Part shown: positions 26,700 to 35,255 of the stretch, piece by piece
Layout of the letters: each line of letters begins with the position of its first letter
How positions within the stretch are numbered: position 1 is the first letter of the stretch
Source: Limnohabitans sp. Rim28
Lineage (GTDB): Bacteria > Pseudomonadota > Gammaproteobacteria > Burkholderiales > Burkholderiaceae_C
DNA length: 64,000 nt
NCBI RefSeq assembly: GCF_000293865.2
Contig: NZ_ALKN02000006.1
Span: 1 to 64,000, forward strand
Direction of reading: 5' to 3'
Position numbers and translations under genes: made by a program
The notes under the pieces: model-generated
What the model was told of the DNA's origin: nothing
The model's input: the letters and a program-made list of their open reading frames with translations, nothing else
Database searches by the model: none

Positions 26700-27827
26700 T
26701 CAAAGCGCCCGCTGGATGATGATTTTTTGCACGTCGCTGGTGCCTTCGTAGATTTGGCACACGCGCACATCGCGGTAGATGCGCTCGACCGGGAAGTCGC
26801 TCACATAGCCGTAACCGCCCAGGGTCTGGATGGCCGCAGAGCACACCATTTCAGCCGCCTCGCTGGCAAACAGCTTGGCCATGGCCGCTTCTTTCAGGCA
26901 GGGGCGACCGGCATCGCGCAGGCTGGCCGCGTGCCAAATGAGTTGGCGAGCCGCTTCGAGTTGCGTGGCGCAATCGGCCAAACGGAAACCCACCGCCTGG
27001 TGGTTGAAGATGGCGGTGCCAAAACTTTCGCGCTGCTTGGCGTAGTCGATGGCCACATCGAGCGCGCTGCGCGCCATGCCCAAACTTTGCGCGGCAATGC
27101 CGATGCGACCACCCTCGAGCGAGGACAGGGCAATCTTGTAGCCCTCGCCTTCCTGGCCGATCAGGTTTTCGGCGGGGATGCGGCAATTGTCGAAATTGAT
27201 CTGCGCGGTGTCGCTGCTGTGCTGGCCCAGTTTGTCTTCCAGGCGCGCCACCGTGTAGCCGGGCGTTCGGGTGGGCACGATGAAGGCGCTCAGGCCTTTT
27301 TTGCCTGCGCCCTTGTCGGTCACGGCAATCACCACCGCCACGTCGCCGTTCTGGCCGCTGGTGATGAACTGCTTGACGCCGTTGATCACGTAGCCCTCGC
27401 CGTCTTTCACGGCCGTGGTGCGCAGCGCAGAAGCGTCCGAGCCCACATGCGGCTCGGTCAGGCAAAACGCGCCCAGCATCTGGCCTTGGGCCAAGGGCGT
27501 GAGCCACTGTGCTTTTTGCGCGGCATTGCCGTACATCATGAGGATGGCGTTCACCGGGCAGTTGGTCACGCTGATGGTGGTGCTGACGCCGCCGTCACCG
27601 GCGGCGATCTCTTCGAGCACCAGCGCCAGTGTCACATAGTCCAGGCCCGCACCACCCAACTCTTCGGGCACGCAAATGCCATACGCGCCCAACTCGGCCA
27701 GGCCCTTGTGCGCTGCTTTGGGAAAATGGTGTTTTTTGTCCCACTCGGCGGCGTGGGGCCACAACTCGCGCTGCGCAAAGTCGCGCACGGCCTCACGGAT
27801 CATTTCCTGGTCAGGGGTCAGCAGCAT
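26700..27827 (-). CDS. Acyl-CoA dehydrogenase
   Basis: 375 residues, complete FAD-dependent acyl-CoA dehydrogenase: FCLTEPHVGSDASALRT and FITSGQNGD line the flavin site, and the catalytic Glu is in QIYEGTSDVQKI. It resembles short/branched-chain acyl-CoA dehydrogenases (butyryl or 2-methylbutyryl type). Last gene of the block from the thioesterase to here, 20 bp after the SDR gene. The substrate is inferred from context with thiolase and liuA only. Confidence 0.92.
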   Translation of the reverse strand: MLLTPDQEMIREAVRDFAQRELWPHAAEWDKKHHFPKAAHKGLAELGAYGICVPEELGGAGLDYVTLALVLEEIAAGDGGVSTTISVTNCPVNAILMMYGNAAQKAQWLTPLAQGQMLGAFCLTEPHVGSDASALRTTAVKDGEGYVINGVKQFITSGQNGDVAVVIAVTDKGAGKKGLSAFIVPTRTPGYTVARLEDKLGQHSSDTAQINFDNCRIPAENLIGQEGEGYKIALSSLEGGRIGIAAQSLGMARSALDVAIDYAKQRESFGTAIFNHQAVGFRLADCATQLEAARQLIWHAASLRDAGRPCLKEAAMAKLFASEAAEMVCSAAIQTLGGYGYVSDFPVERIYRDVRVCQIYEGTSDVQKIIIQRAL

Positions 27828-27847
27828 GTCGGTCTTTCTTTACGGGG

Positions 27848-28525
27848 TCACCACGGCAGGGTCTGGCCGTCGTGGTTCAAAAATGCGCCGCGGTGCTTCG
27901 GGTCGCGTTGTTCAAGGATGCGATTCAATGTCTGGCGCAGGCTGCTGGCGCTTTGCTCGGGCGTGAGAGGGGCGGCCGCGCCACCCATATCGGTCTGCAC
28001 CCATCCAGGGTGAATGGCCAGTACGGTCACATCGGGCTGCTCGGCTTGGGTACAGCGCACGACCATGTTGAGGGCGGCCTTGCTCACGCGGTACAGCGCG
28101 GCGTTGCCGCTGGTGGTTTCTTGCTGGCTGCCCATGATGGAGCTGATGCAGGCGATCACGCCTTTTGTCTCTTGCACCATGGGCACGATCTGCGGGATGA
28201 CCTGCATCGCCCCCATCACATTGGTGTGCATGACGGCGTCAAAGCGGTCGCGGGTGGGCGGATTGCTGGCGCTGTTGCGGTCCACCACGCCCGCCACATA
28301 AATGGCCAGGTCGATTTTTTCGCCGTCGAGCTGCCAAGACAGCCCAGAGTTGCTGGCCGGGTTGGCCACATCCAGGCGCAGGGTTTGCGCGCCCAAGGCC
28401 TTCAGGCGTTCAAGCCCCTCATCGCTGCGGGCTGTCGCGATGACACGCCAGCCCTCTTGGATGTACTGGCGTGCCAGTTCAAAACCAATGCCGCGGGACG
28501 CGCCCATGAGCAGGACCGTCGGCAT
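27848..28525 (-). CDS. Short-chain dehydrogenase/reductase
   Basis: 225 residues. N-terminal GASRGIGFELA nucleotide motif, YVAGV in the place of NNAG, catalytic Ser in ISSIMG and YRVSK (YxxxK). It resembles C-factor/sepiapterin-like SDRs. 3 bp behind the thiolase gene and 20 bp before the acyl-CoA dehydrogenase, so it could reduce a ketone or oxidise a hydroxyacyl intermediate; the substrate is unknown. Confidence 0.88.
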   Translation of the reverse strand: MPTVLLMGASRGIGFELARQYIQEGWRVIATARSDEGLERLKALGAQTLRLDVANPASNSGLSWQLDGEKIDLAIYVAGVVDRNSASNPPTRDRFDAVMHTNVMGAMQVIPQIVPMVQETKGVIACISSIMGSQQETTSGNAALYRVSKAALNMVVRCTQAEQPDVTVLAIHPGWVQTDMGGAAAPLTPEQSASSLRQTLNRILEQRDPKHRGAFLNHDGQTLPW

Positions 28526-28528
28526 CTG

Positions 28529-29713
28529 TCAGACCAGTTCCAACGCCACCGCCGTGCCTTCGCCGCCGCCGATGCACAGCGTGGCCAGGCCCTTCTTGAG
28601 GCCACGGGCCTTGAGGGCGTGGATCAGGGTGACCATGATGCGCGCACCGGATGCGCCAATGGGGTGACCCAAGGCGCAGGCGCCACCGTTCACGTTGACC
28701 TTGTCGTGCGGCACGTTCAGCTCTTTCATGAGGGCCATGGGCACCACGGCAAAGGCTTCGTTGACTTCCCACAGGTCCACGTCTTGCACCGTCCAACCCG
28801 CTTTGGCCAAGGCCTTTTGCGTCGCGCCCACCGGGGCGGTGGCAAACCACTCGGGCTCTTGCGCGTGGGTGGCGTGGCTGACGATGCGGGCCAGCGGTTT
28901 GCAACCGAGCTTGGCGGCGGTGCTTTCGCGCATCAGCACCATGGCGGCCGCGCCGTCGTTGATGGAGGAGCTGCTGGCGGCGGTGATGGTGCCGTCTTTC
29001 TTGAAAGCGGGCTTGAGGCTGGTGATCTTGTCGAGCTTGACTTTGCCGGGGCCTTCGTCGATGGACACCACGCGCTCGCCGCTGCGGTCCTTGACAGTGA
29101 CAGGCGTGATCTCGGCGGCAAACGCGCCCGACGCGGTGGCGGCCTTGGCGCGCTGCACGCTGGTGGTGGCAAAGTGGTCTTGCTCGGCGCGGGTGAAGCT
29201 GTACTTGGCGGCGCAGTCTTCGCCAAAGGTGCCCATGCTGCGGCCGGCTTCATACGCGTCTTCCAGGCCGTCGAGCATCATGTGGTCGTAAATCTTGTCG
29301 TGGCCCATGCGGTAACCGCCACGGCCCTTGAGCATGAGGTAAGGCGCGTTGGTCATGCTTTCCATGCCGCCGGCCACCAGCACATCGTGCGTGCCGGCCA
29401 CCAGCATGTCGTGCGCGAACATGGCCGCGCGCATGCCCGAGCCGCACATTTTGGACAGGGTGACGGCGCCGGCGCTCTTGGGCAAACCGCCCTTGAAACC
29501 GGCCTGACGGGCCGGGGCCTGGCCTTGGCCTGCCATCAGGCAGTTGCCAAACAGCACTTCGGTGACGAGTTCGGGGCTGATGCCCGCACGCGCCACAGCG
29601 GCCTGGATGGCGGCGCCGCCCAGGTCGTGGGCGGCCAACGCGGAAAAGTCGCCCTGGAAGCTGCCCATGGGGGTGCGGGCGGCGCTGACGATGACGATGG
29701 GGTCATGAGACAT
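28529..29713 (-). CDS. Acetyl-CoA C-acetyltransferase (thiolase)
   Basis: 394 residues of the biosynthetic-type thiolase family. Nucleophilic Cys in LSKMCGSGMRA, NEAFAVV, GGACALGHPIGASGAR with the catalytic His, and CIGGGEGTA with the second Cys. It splits acetoacetyl-CoA (or 2-methylacetoacetyl-CoA) to acetyl-CoA, completing branched-chain catabolism. Start ATG 29713 follows a GAAGG-like site. In one run with liuA and the carbonic anhydrase. Confidence 0.94.
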   Translation of the reverse strand: MSHDPIVIVSAARTPMGSFQGDFSALAAHDLGGAAIQAAVARAGISPELVTEVLFGNCLMAGQGQAPARQAGFKGGLPKSAGAVTLSKMCGSGMRAAMFAHDMLVAGTHDVLVAGGMESMTNAPYLMLKGRGGYRMGHDKIYDHMMLDGLEDAYEAGRSMGTFGEDCAAKYSFTRAEQDHFATTSVQRAKAATASGAFAAEITPVTVKDRSGERVVSIDEGPGKVKLDKITSLKPAFKKDGTITAASSSSINDGAAAMVLMRESTAAKLGCKPLARIVSHATHAQEPEWFATAPVGATQKALAKAGWTVQDVDLWEVNEAFAVVPMALMKELNVPHDKVNVNGGACALGHPIGASGARIMVTLIHALKARGLKKGLATLCIGGGEGTAVALELV

Positions 29714-29724
29714 GGTGAAGCCTT

Positions 29725-30237
29725 TCAAGTGTTTGTGTCTTTGTGGATGTCGGCAATGATGAGGTGTTCGCCAGTTTCTTCTTCGGCGATGTGGCGGATG
29801 TAGGCCACGAAATCGGGGTCTTCGCCGCGCAGCAAGAGGGGCAAGGATTGGCGGAAATCGTCCCGACGGCACCACTCGCGCATGTAGTCGTCCCAAGAGT
29901 TCCAACGGCGCTGTTCGGTGACGCTCATCTTCTCTCGGAACGCGATCAGGAAGGCGCGCTCAAACAGCGCAATGAGCATGTCGAAGATGATCAACATGCG
30001 TTCTCTTTGCTCAGGCGTTGGTTCAGGCAGCGCTGGGTTGGTGCGCAGTTGTAAATCGGCGTGGTCCAGCACCACTTTCAAAAAGTCGTTGTAGGCATCT
30101 GACAGGTGCTGGTAGGCCTCTTCTTCTTCGTTTTCGCGCTCCTTGCGCTGCTCCACCCAAAACACCCATGCGGCATACGGCAAGCCGAACACGGTCACCG
30201 CATAACTGCCCATCTCCAGAAGTTCTGCCAAGCTCAT
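29725..30237 (-). CDS. Membrane-anchored hypothetical protein
   Basis: 170 residues. One N-terminal transmembrane helix (GSYAVTVFGLPYAAWVFWVEQ) is followed by a charged Glu-rich segment (KERENEEEEAYQHL) and a helical cytoplasmic body rich in Trp and Arg (RRWNSWDDYMREWCRRDDFR). I do not recognise a family. It sits between carbonic anhydrase (13 bp) and thiolase (11 bp) in one transcript. Start ATG 30237 puts the helix at the N-terminus. Confidence 0.7.
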   Translation of the reverse strand: MSLAELLEMGSYAVTVFGLPYAAWVFWVEQRKERENEEEEAYQHLSDAYNDFLKVVLDHADLQLRTNPALPEPTPEQRERMLIIFDMLIALFERAFLIAFREKMSVTEQRRWNSWDDYMREWCRRDDFRQSLPLLLRGEDPDFVAYIRHIAEEETGEHLIIADIHKDTNT

Positions 30238-30250
30238 GGGCACACGGCGC

Positions 30251-30892
30251 TCAGCCGCCTCTCGGATAGCGCTTGAGCGCACTGCGAAACACACTGAGCA
30301 CCTCACCGGGATGGGTCATGCTCACCCCCAGGTCTTTGGCCAGGCCATCCTTGATGCCGTAACACCAACCATGCACGCTGAGTTTCTGGCCACGGGCCCA
30401 GGCGTCTTGCACCACATTGGTCAGCGCCACATTGCCCACTTGCTCGATCACATTCATCTCGCACAAGGCATCCTCTTGCTCGGGCACCGTGAGGTGATCG
30501 AGGCGGCGACGGTGGCGCACTTTGACGTCGTGCACATGGCGCAACCAGTTGTCAACCAGCCCGACGCGCAAGCCACGCAAGGTGGCCAGCACGCCACCAC
30601 AACCGTAATGGCCCACCACCATGATCTGCTCGACCTTCAGGACATCCACCGCGTACTGAATCACCGACAAAGCGTTCAAGTCAGAGTGCACGACCAAGTT
30701 GGCCACATTGCGGTGCACAAACACTTCGCCCGGATCCAGCCCGGTGATCTGGTTGGCAGGCACCCGACTGTCCGAACAACCGATCCACAAAAATTTCGGG
30801 TTTTGTTGGTTGGCCAAACGGGTGAAAAACTCGGGGTCTTCGCGCTTCATGCGCGCAGCCCATTCGCGGTTATTGGCAAGCAGTGTTTGCAT
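30251..30892 (-). CDS. can: Beta-type carbonic anhydrase
   Basis: 213 residues interconverting CO2 and bicarbonate. Zinc ligands Cys in WIGCSDSRVPA, and His and Cys in VVGHYGCGGV; the Asp-Arg dyad is in CSDSR. Start set at ATG 30892 (MQTLLANNREWA), the usual Can N-terminus; an ATG at 30928 would overlap liuA. It lies 10 bp downstream of liuA, which fits bicarbonate supply to methylcrotonyl-CoA carboxylase. Confidence 0.93.
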   Translation of the reverse strand: MQTLLANNREWAARMKREDPEFFTRLANQQNPKFLWIGCSDSRVPANQITGLDPGEVFVHRNVANLVVHSDLNALSVIQYAVDVLKVEQIMVVGHYGCGGVLATLRGLRVGLVDNWLRHVHDVKVRHRRRLDHLTVPEQEDALCEMNVIEQVGNVALTNVVQDAWARGQKLSVHGWCYGIKDGLAKDLGVSMTHPGEVLSVFRSALKRYPRGG

Positions 30893-30902
30893 CTGGCTGG
30901 GC

Positions 30903-32084
30903 TCAACAGGTTTCGGCAAACAACTCACGGCCGATCAGCATGCGGCGAATCTCGCTCGTGCCCGCGCCAATTTCGTACAACTTGGCGTCGCGCCACAAGC
31001 GGCCCAGGGGGTACTCGTTGATGTAGCCATTGCCGCCGAAAATTTGCACCCCTTCACCGGCCATCCAGGTGGCTTTCTCGGCCGTCCACAAAATGACGCT
31101 GGCGCAGTCCTTGCGCACCTGACGCACATGCTCGGCACCCAACAAGTCGAGGTTCTTGGCCACGGTGTAAGCGAACGAGCGTCCGGCCTGCAGCACGGTG
31201 TACATGTCGGCCACTTTGCCCTGAATCAGCTGGAACTCGCCAATGCTTTGGCCAAACTGCTTGCGGTCGTGGATGTAGGGGATCACGTTGTCCATGACGG
31301 CTTGCATGATGCCCAAGGGGCCACCCGTGAGCACAGCGCGCTCGTAGTCCAGGCCGCTCATCAGCACTTTGGCGCCATTGTTCAGGCCACCCAGAATGTT
31401 CTCAGCGGGCACTTCAACGTTGTTGAACACCAGCTCGCCCGTGTGGCTGCCGCGCATGCCCAGCTTGTCGAGCTTTTGGGCGATGGAAAAGCCCTTCATG
31501 CCCTTCTCAATCAGAAAGGCCGTCACGCCGCGTGCGCCCAACTCGGGCTCGCTCTTGGCATACACCACCAGGGTGTCGGCGTCGGGGCCGTTGGTGATCC
31601 ACATCTTGGAGCCATTGAGCAGGTAATAACCGCCCTTGTCTTCGGCCTTGAGCTTCATGCTCAGCACGTCCGAACCTGCGCCGGGTTCGGACATCGCCAG
31701 TGCGCCCACATGCTCACCGCTGATGAGCTTGGGCAGGTACTTGGCGCGCTGCTCGGGCGTGCCGTTGCGCTTGATCTGGTTGACACACAGGTTGGAATGC
31801 GCGCCGTAGCTCAGTCCGACAGAGGCGCTGGCACGGGAAATCTCTTCCATCGCGATCATGTGCGCCAAATAGCCCATGTTGGCGCCGCCGTATTCCTCGC
31901 CCACGGTGATGCCCAGAACACCCAGGTCGCCCATCTTGCGCCACAGGTCCATCGGGAACTGGTCGCTCTGGTCAATCTCGGCGGCGCGGGGGGCGATTTC
32001 GGCTTGGGCGAAGTCGCGCACGGCGTCGCGCAGGGCGTCGATGTCTTCACCGAGTTGAAAGTTCAGGCCGGGCAAGTTGTTCAT
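30903..32084 (-). CDS. liuA: Isovaleryl-CoA dehydrogenase
   Basis: 393 residues. Oxidises isovaleryl-CoA to 3-methylcrotonyl-CoA, passing electrons to ETF. N-terminal [26 protein letters not shown], flavin-site [13 protein letters not shown] and [16 protein letters not shown], and C-terminal [21 protein letters not shown] are typical of LiuA/IVD (catalytic Glu located elsewhere than in other acyl-CoA dehydrogenases). 45 bp after the PaaI-like thioesterase and likely under the operator at 32602-32623. Confidence 0.95.
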   Translation of the reverse strand: MNNLPGLNFQLGEDIDALRDAVRDFAQAEIAPRAAEIDQSDQFPMDLWRKMGDLGVLGITVGEEYGGANMGYLAHMIAMEEISRASASVGLSYGAHSNLCVNQIKRNGTPEQRAKYLPKLISGEHVGALAMSEPGAGSDVLSMKLKAEDKGGYYLLNGSKMWITNGPDADTLVVYAKSEPELGARGVTAFLIEKGMKGFSIAQKLDKLGMRGSHTGELVFNNVEVPAENILGGLNNGAKVLMSGLDYERAVLTGGPLGIMQAVMDNVIPYIHDRKQFGQSIGEFQLIQGKVADMYTVLQAGRSFAYTVAKNLDLLGAEHVRQVRKDCASVILWTAEKATWMAGEGVQIFGGNGYINEYPLGRLWRDAKLYEIGAGTSEIRRMLIGRELFAETC

Positions 32085-32129
32085 GGGGTCTCCGTTAGGG
32101 GGGGTGCGTGGGGTGCCGAACACCCAAGG

Positions 32130-32564
32130 TCAATAAGTTTTAGTCACTGGCACGAGGGTTTGCTGCATCAGGGCACAGTCCGATCGTTTGCCGCTGTCAT
32201 CGATGTGCACCAACTCGGCCGTGGTCACGATGATGCGTTTGCCCGCCTTGGTGACGCGGCCAATGGCGCGAATCTCTCCACCTTGAAAGCTGGCGAGAAA
32301 GTTGATTTTGTACTCCACTGTGGTGACCTCCATGCCTGCGGGTGCAACCGTCAAGGCGGCGTAACCGCCCGCGATGTCGGCCAATGCGCCCATGGCCCCG
32401 CCATGAAAGCCGCCCTGTTGCTGGGTCACCTTGTCGCTGTAGGGCAAAGCCAACTCGACCTGGCCCTCGGTGGCCGACAACAGGCGCACGCCCAAGTGGT
32501 TCATCATGCCTTGTCGCGCCAGGCTTTGGGCAACGCGCTCGTGGGCAGAAATGGCAGAAGTCAC
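32130..32564 (-). CDS. PaaI-family hotdog thioesterase
   Basis: 144-residue hotdog-fold thioesterase: QQQGGFHGGAMGALADIAGGYAA is the helix with the catalytic segment, then VEYKINFLASFQGGEIRAIGRV. Hydrolyses acyl-CoA, perhaps relieving CoA sequestration during branched-chain catabolism. First gene of the liuA transcript, with a palindromic LiuR-type site 38 bp before its ATG. Confidence 0.88.
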   Translation of the reverse strand: MTSAISAHERVAQSLARQGMMNHLGVRLLSATEGQVELALPYSDKVTQQQGGFHGGAMGALADIAGGYAALTVAPAGMEVTTVEYKINFLASFQGGEIRAIGRVTKAGKRIIVTTAELVHIDDSGKRSDCALMQQTLVPVTKTY

Positions 32565-32601
32565 ATCACATCCAAGGTTGAATCACAGACCACCACTGTA
32601 A

Positions 32602-32623
32602 TTGACGTTTACGTCAACGTCAA
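32602..32623. promoter_or_regulatory. LiuR-type operator, site 1
   Basis: Inverted arms TTGACGTT and AACGTCAA around TACGTC, 38 bp upstream of the thioesterase-liuA operon. It differs from site 2 (33131-33152) at one of 22 positions. The ACGT-rich palindrome matches the kind of motif described for MerR-type LiuR regulators in proteobacteria. Placement predicts control of the liuA transcript. Confidence 0.85.
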
Positions 32624-32653
32624 TCCAAAAACCACCACCATCCCACGACAGCC

Positions 32654-33058
32654 TCAGGCCGATTTGCCGCTTTTAGTGGCTTTGACCAGCAAATTACGGG
32701 TCTCTTTTTCGTGGGTTTTGACCTCGTCCAGGGTCGCCTCCAGGTCAGACAACTGAGACTCCAGCTGTTGCCGGTGTTCCGCCAAGACCACCAAAAACTT
32801 TTTGAGCTGAGGCACCGTGTCGCGCGGGCTGTCGTACATGTCGATCAGGTCTTTGGCCTCGTTCAGTGACAGCCCCAGGCGTTTTGCCCGCAAAGTCAGT
32901 TTGAGCCGGGTGCGGTCTCGGGCGGAATACACACGGTTGCGCCCGCCCGGCCCAGAGCGCTCAGGCTCAAGCAAGCCCATGTCCTCGTAAAAGCGGATGG
33001 CGCGGGTGGTCAGGTCAAATTCCTGAGCCAAATCACTGATCGTGTACGTGTTCGCCAT
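32654..33058 (-). CDS. liuR: MerR-family regulator of branched-chain catabolism (LiuR-like)
   Basis: 134 residues. N-terminal MerR winged helix (YTISDLAQEFDLTTRAIRFYEDMGLLEPERSG) followed by a long dimerisation coiled coil (LEATLDEVKTHEKETRNLL). No cysteines for metals, which fits an acyl-CoA-responsive type such as LiuR. Located directly upstream of the liuA operon, with one operator on each side of the gene. Start ATG 33058, since the upstream extension is not MerR-like. Confidence 0.9.
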   Translation of the reverse strand: MANTYTISDLAQEFDLTTRAIRFYEDMGLLEPERSGPGGRNRVYSARDRTRLKLTLRAKRLGLSLNEAKDLIDMYDSPRDTVPQLKKFLVVLAEHRQQLESQLSDLEATLDEVKTHEKETRNLLVKATKSGKSA

Positions 33059-33130
33059 GGCATGGGTCCCCTGAGCTTGCGCAAGAGGGACAGGCCCATC
33101 CAATGCCGCCCCCTAGAATGAAATGCATGT

Positions 33131-33152
33131 TTGACGTTAACGTCAACGTCAA
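33131..33152. promoter_or_regulatory. LiuR-type operator, site 2
   Basis: Inverted arms TTGACGTT and AACGTCAA around AACGTC; the first 16 bases alone form a perfect palindrome. It lies 72 bp upstream of liuR and 31 bp upstream of ATG 33184 of the divergent hydrolase gene, so it could autoregulate liuR and control the hydrolase. Confidence 0.85.
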
Positions 33153-33183
33153 AGCCCGAATGCTAACCCAAACCCCTGCCGCC

Positions 33184-34347
33184 ATGACCCCATCGCCCTC
33201 CGAAGCTCTGGCCCACAAGGTCGATGCCCCAACGACGGGGCGCTCGCCCCCATCCGACTTGAATTACCCGCTGCAAGAACAACTACCGGGTCTGGGTGCC
33301 GCCCTGGAAGTGGCACCTGGCGTGTTTTGGATGCGCATGAGCCTGCCCTTTGCTTTGAACCACATCAACCTCTGGTTGCTCCGTGATCGACTGCCCCACC
33401 CCAGCCAATCCGGCGTGTGGCAAGAAGGCTGGACGGCCGTCGATTGTGGTGTTGACAACCCCGCCACTCGAGAAGCTTGGCTGCAAGTCGAAGCCCAAGT
33501 GTTGCAAGGCCTGCCCATCTTGCGCGTGCTGGCCACGCACATGCACCCCGATCACATGGGCTTGGCCCACTGGCTTTGCGAACGCTGGCAAGCCCCCCTG
33601 TGGATGAGCACCAGCGAATACCAATCGGCCCTGCTGGCGTGCCATGGCTTGTCTAACTTTGGGGGTGACCCGACGGTGCGGTTTTTCAACGCCCATGGCT
33701 GGAACAAAGCCGAAGATCTGGCGGTGGTGCAGTCGCGCATGGGTTATTACCCCAGCATGGTGCCCAGGGTGCCGGGTTCTTATGTGCGCCTGATGTCGGG
33801 CATGCAGGTCCGCATCGGCGACCGCCTCTGGCAGTGCATCAGTGGCTACGGCCACTCTCCCGAACACATGGCCTTGCTCGATGACACCCAGCAACTGATG
33901 ATCAGCGGCGACATGCTGTTGCCGTCCATTTCGACCAATGTCAGTGTTTATGCGATGGAGCCCGATGGCAACCCTTTGCAGCATTTTTTAGACTCCTTGG
34001 ACAAGATGCAGCACCTTCATGACGACACCTTGGTCTTGCCCTCGCACGGCCGCCCCTTTCAAGGTGCGGCCGCCCGCATCGCCCAACTGCGCAGCCACCA
34101 CGCTGAACGTTTGGAAGAATTGCTGATCGCTTGCACCAAGCAGGCCTTGTGCGCCCACGATGTTTTGCCTTTGATCTTCAAACGCGCACTGGACGTGCAC
34201 CAAACCACCTTTGCCATGGGTGAAGCCGTGGCCCATCTGAACCTGCTGTGGCTGGACGGGCGCCTCTCACGCGAACAAGATGCCGCGGGCATTTACCGGT
34301 TCAAGACCCTCGCACCTCAGTCGTCGGCCAAACCCACCGGGGATTGA
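33184..34347 (+). CDS. MBL-fold metallo-hydrolase
   Basis: 387 residues from ATG 33184, chosen because the operator at 33131-33152 leaves room for a short leader; ATG 33160 is also in frame. Metallo-beta-lactamase metal motif THMHPDHMG, later His/Asp ligands in GYGHSPEHM and ISGDMLLP, and C-terminal SHGRPF. A C-terminal helical domain resembles the winged-helix end of LACTB2-like hydrolases. It may hydrolyse thioesters; its link to LiuR suggests acyl-CoA metabolism. The substrate is unproven. The 3' end overlaps the convergent peptidase gene by 31 bp. Confidence 0.85.
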   Translation: MTPSPSEALAHKVDAPTTGRSPPSDLNYPLQEQLPGLGAALEVAPGVFWMRMSLPFALNHINLWLLRDRLPHPSQSGVWQEGWTAVDCGVDNPATREAWLQVEAQVLQGLPILRVLATHMHPDHMGLAHWLCERWQAPLWMSTSEYQSALLACHGLSNFGGDPTVRFFNAHGWNKAEDLAVVQSRMGYYPSMVPRVPGSYVRLMSGMQVRIGDRLWQCISGYGHSPEHMALLDDTQQLMISGDMLLPSISTNVSVYAMEPDGNPLQHFLDSLDKMQHLHDDTLVLPSHGRPFQGAAARIAQLRSHHAERLEELLIACTKQALCAHDVLPLIFKRALDVHQTTFAMGEAVAHLNLLWLDGRLSREQDAAGIYRFKTLAPQSSAKPTGD

Positions 34348-35237
34348 CGCAAAGCTTTGCGCCGCTGCGCGTAGTCGGGCATGACCTCGCCCACGGTCTC
34401 CCAAAAGCGGGGGCTGTGGTTCATCTCGCGCAGGTGGGCCAGCTCGTGCACCACCACATAGTCGATTTGGCTGATGGGCAGATGGATCAAACGCCAGTTC
34501 AGCCGGATGTGGCCATCGTTGCGGGCGCTGCCCCAACGCGTGCTGGCGCTGGACAAACTGAGTTTTTGCCAACGCACCCCCAGCAGCGGCGCGAAATGGT
34601 GCAAGCGCTCTTCAAACAAACGCTTGGCTTGCTTTTTGAGCCAAACCTGCGCGGCATCGCGCACCTGCGTGACCGAGGCATCGGGCGGTACTGTGACCGG
34701 CAGCACTTGGTCAGGCGAGAGGTCGTGCCCCAGCACGCGGCCCACGCCACGCTCCAGCACACACAGCTGCACCGTACGCCCCAAAAAAGGCACCTCGGCG
34801 CCATGTCGCCACTCAATGGCTTTTTGAAACTGCTCGGTTTGCCGTTCTCTGAATTGCTGCAGCTTGGCCACAATCCAAGCGCTTTTTTCTTGCACAGCGG
34901 CATCCACCTCGCGCAGCGTCACCCAATTGGGGGCGCGCACCACCAAGCCATCGGCCCCGACCAAAAAGCCAATGCTTTTGCGGCGCGAACGCTCGAACCG
35001 AAACGACACCAACACGCCTTGCAGCTGGGCATGCCGGTTCGCGGCTGGATGGACAAAGCCCGTGGCGGGGGGCTGCGCGGCATCTGGGGCCACGGTGGGC
35101 GCACGGGCAGTGGCATCAGCCGCCGGTAGCGGGGCCGGTGAAGGGTTTGAGGCTTGCGTCGGTGAAGGCACCGTGGTGGGCACCACCGGGTCTCCCCCGG
35201 TGAAGAAATCGAGCACAAATTGCAAAGGCGCTCGCAT
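34317..35237 (-). CDS. YgjP-like zinc metallopeptidase (DUF45/SprT-like)
   Basis: 306 residues. C-terminal zinc site VVHELAHLREMNHSPRFW (HExxH plus downstream His) and KLSLSSASTRWGSARNDGHIRLNWRLI typify the YgjP/DUF45 metallopeptidases. The first 70 residues are a low-complexity Pro/Ala-rich tail, unlike most family members of about 230-260 residues. In the plsC-gmhB-glyS-glyQ run, 18 bp after plsC. Function poorly known. Confidence 0.87.
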   Translation of the reverse strand: MRAPLQFVLDFFTGGDPVVPTTVPSPTQASNPSPAPLPAADATARAPTVAPDAAQPPATGFVHPAANRHAQLQGVLVSFRFERSRRKSIGFLVGADGLVVRAPNWVTLREVDAAVQEKSAWIVAKLQQFRERQTEQFQKAIEWRHGAEVPFLGRTVQLCVLERGVGRVLGHDLSPDQVLPVTVPPDASVTQVRDAAQVWLKKQAKRLFEERLHHFAPLLGVRWQKLSLSSASTRWGSARNDGHIRLNWRLIHLPISQIDYVVVHELAHLREMNHSPRFWETVGEVMPDYAQRRKALRQSPVGLADD

Positions 35238-35255
35238 GACTTGCCTCTTTAGGGG

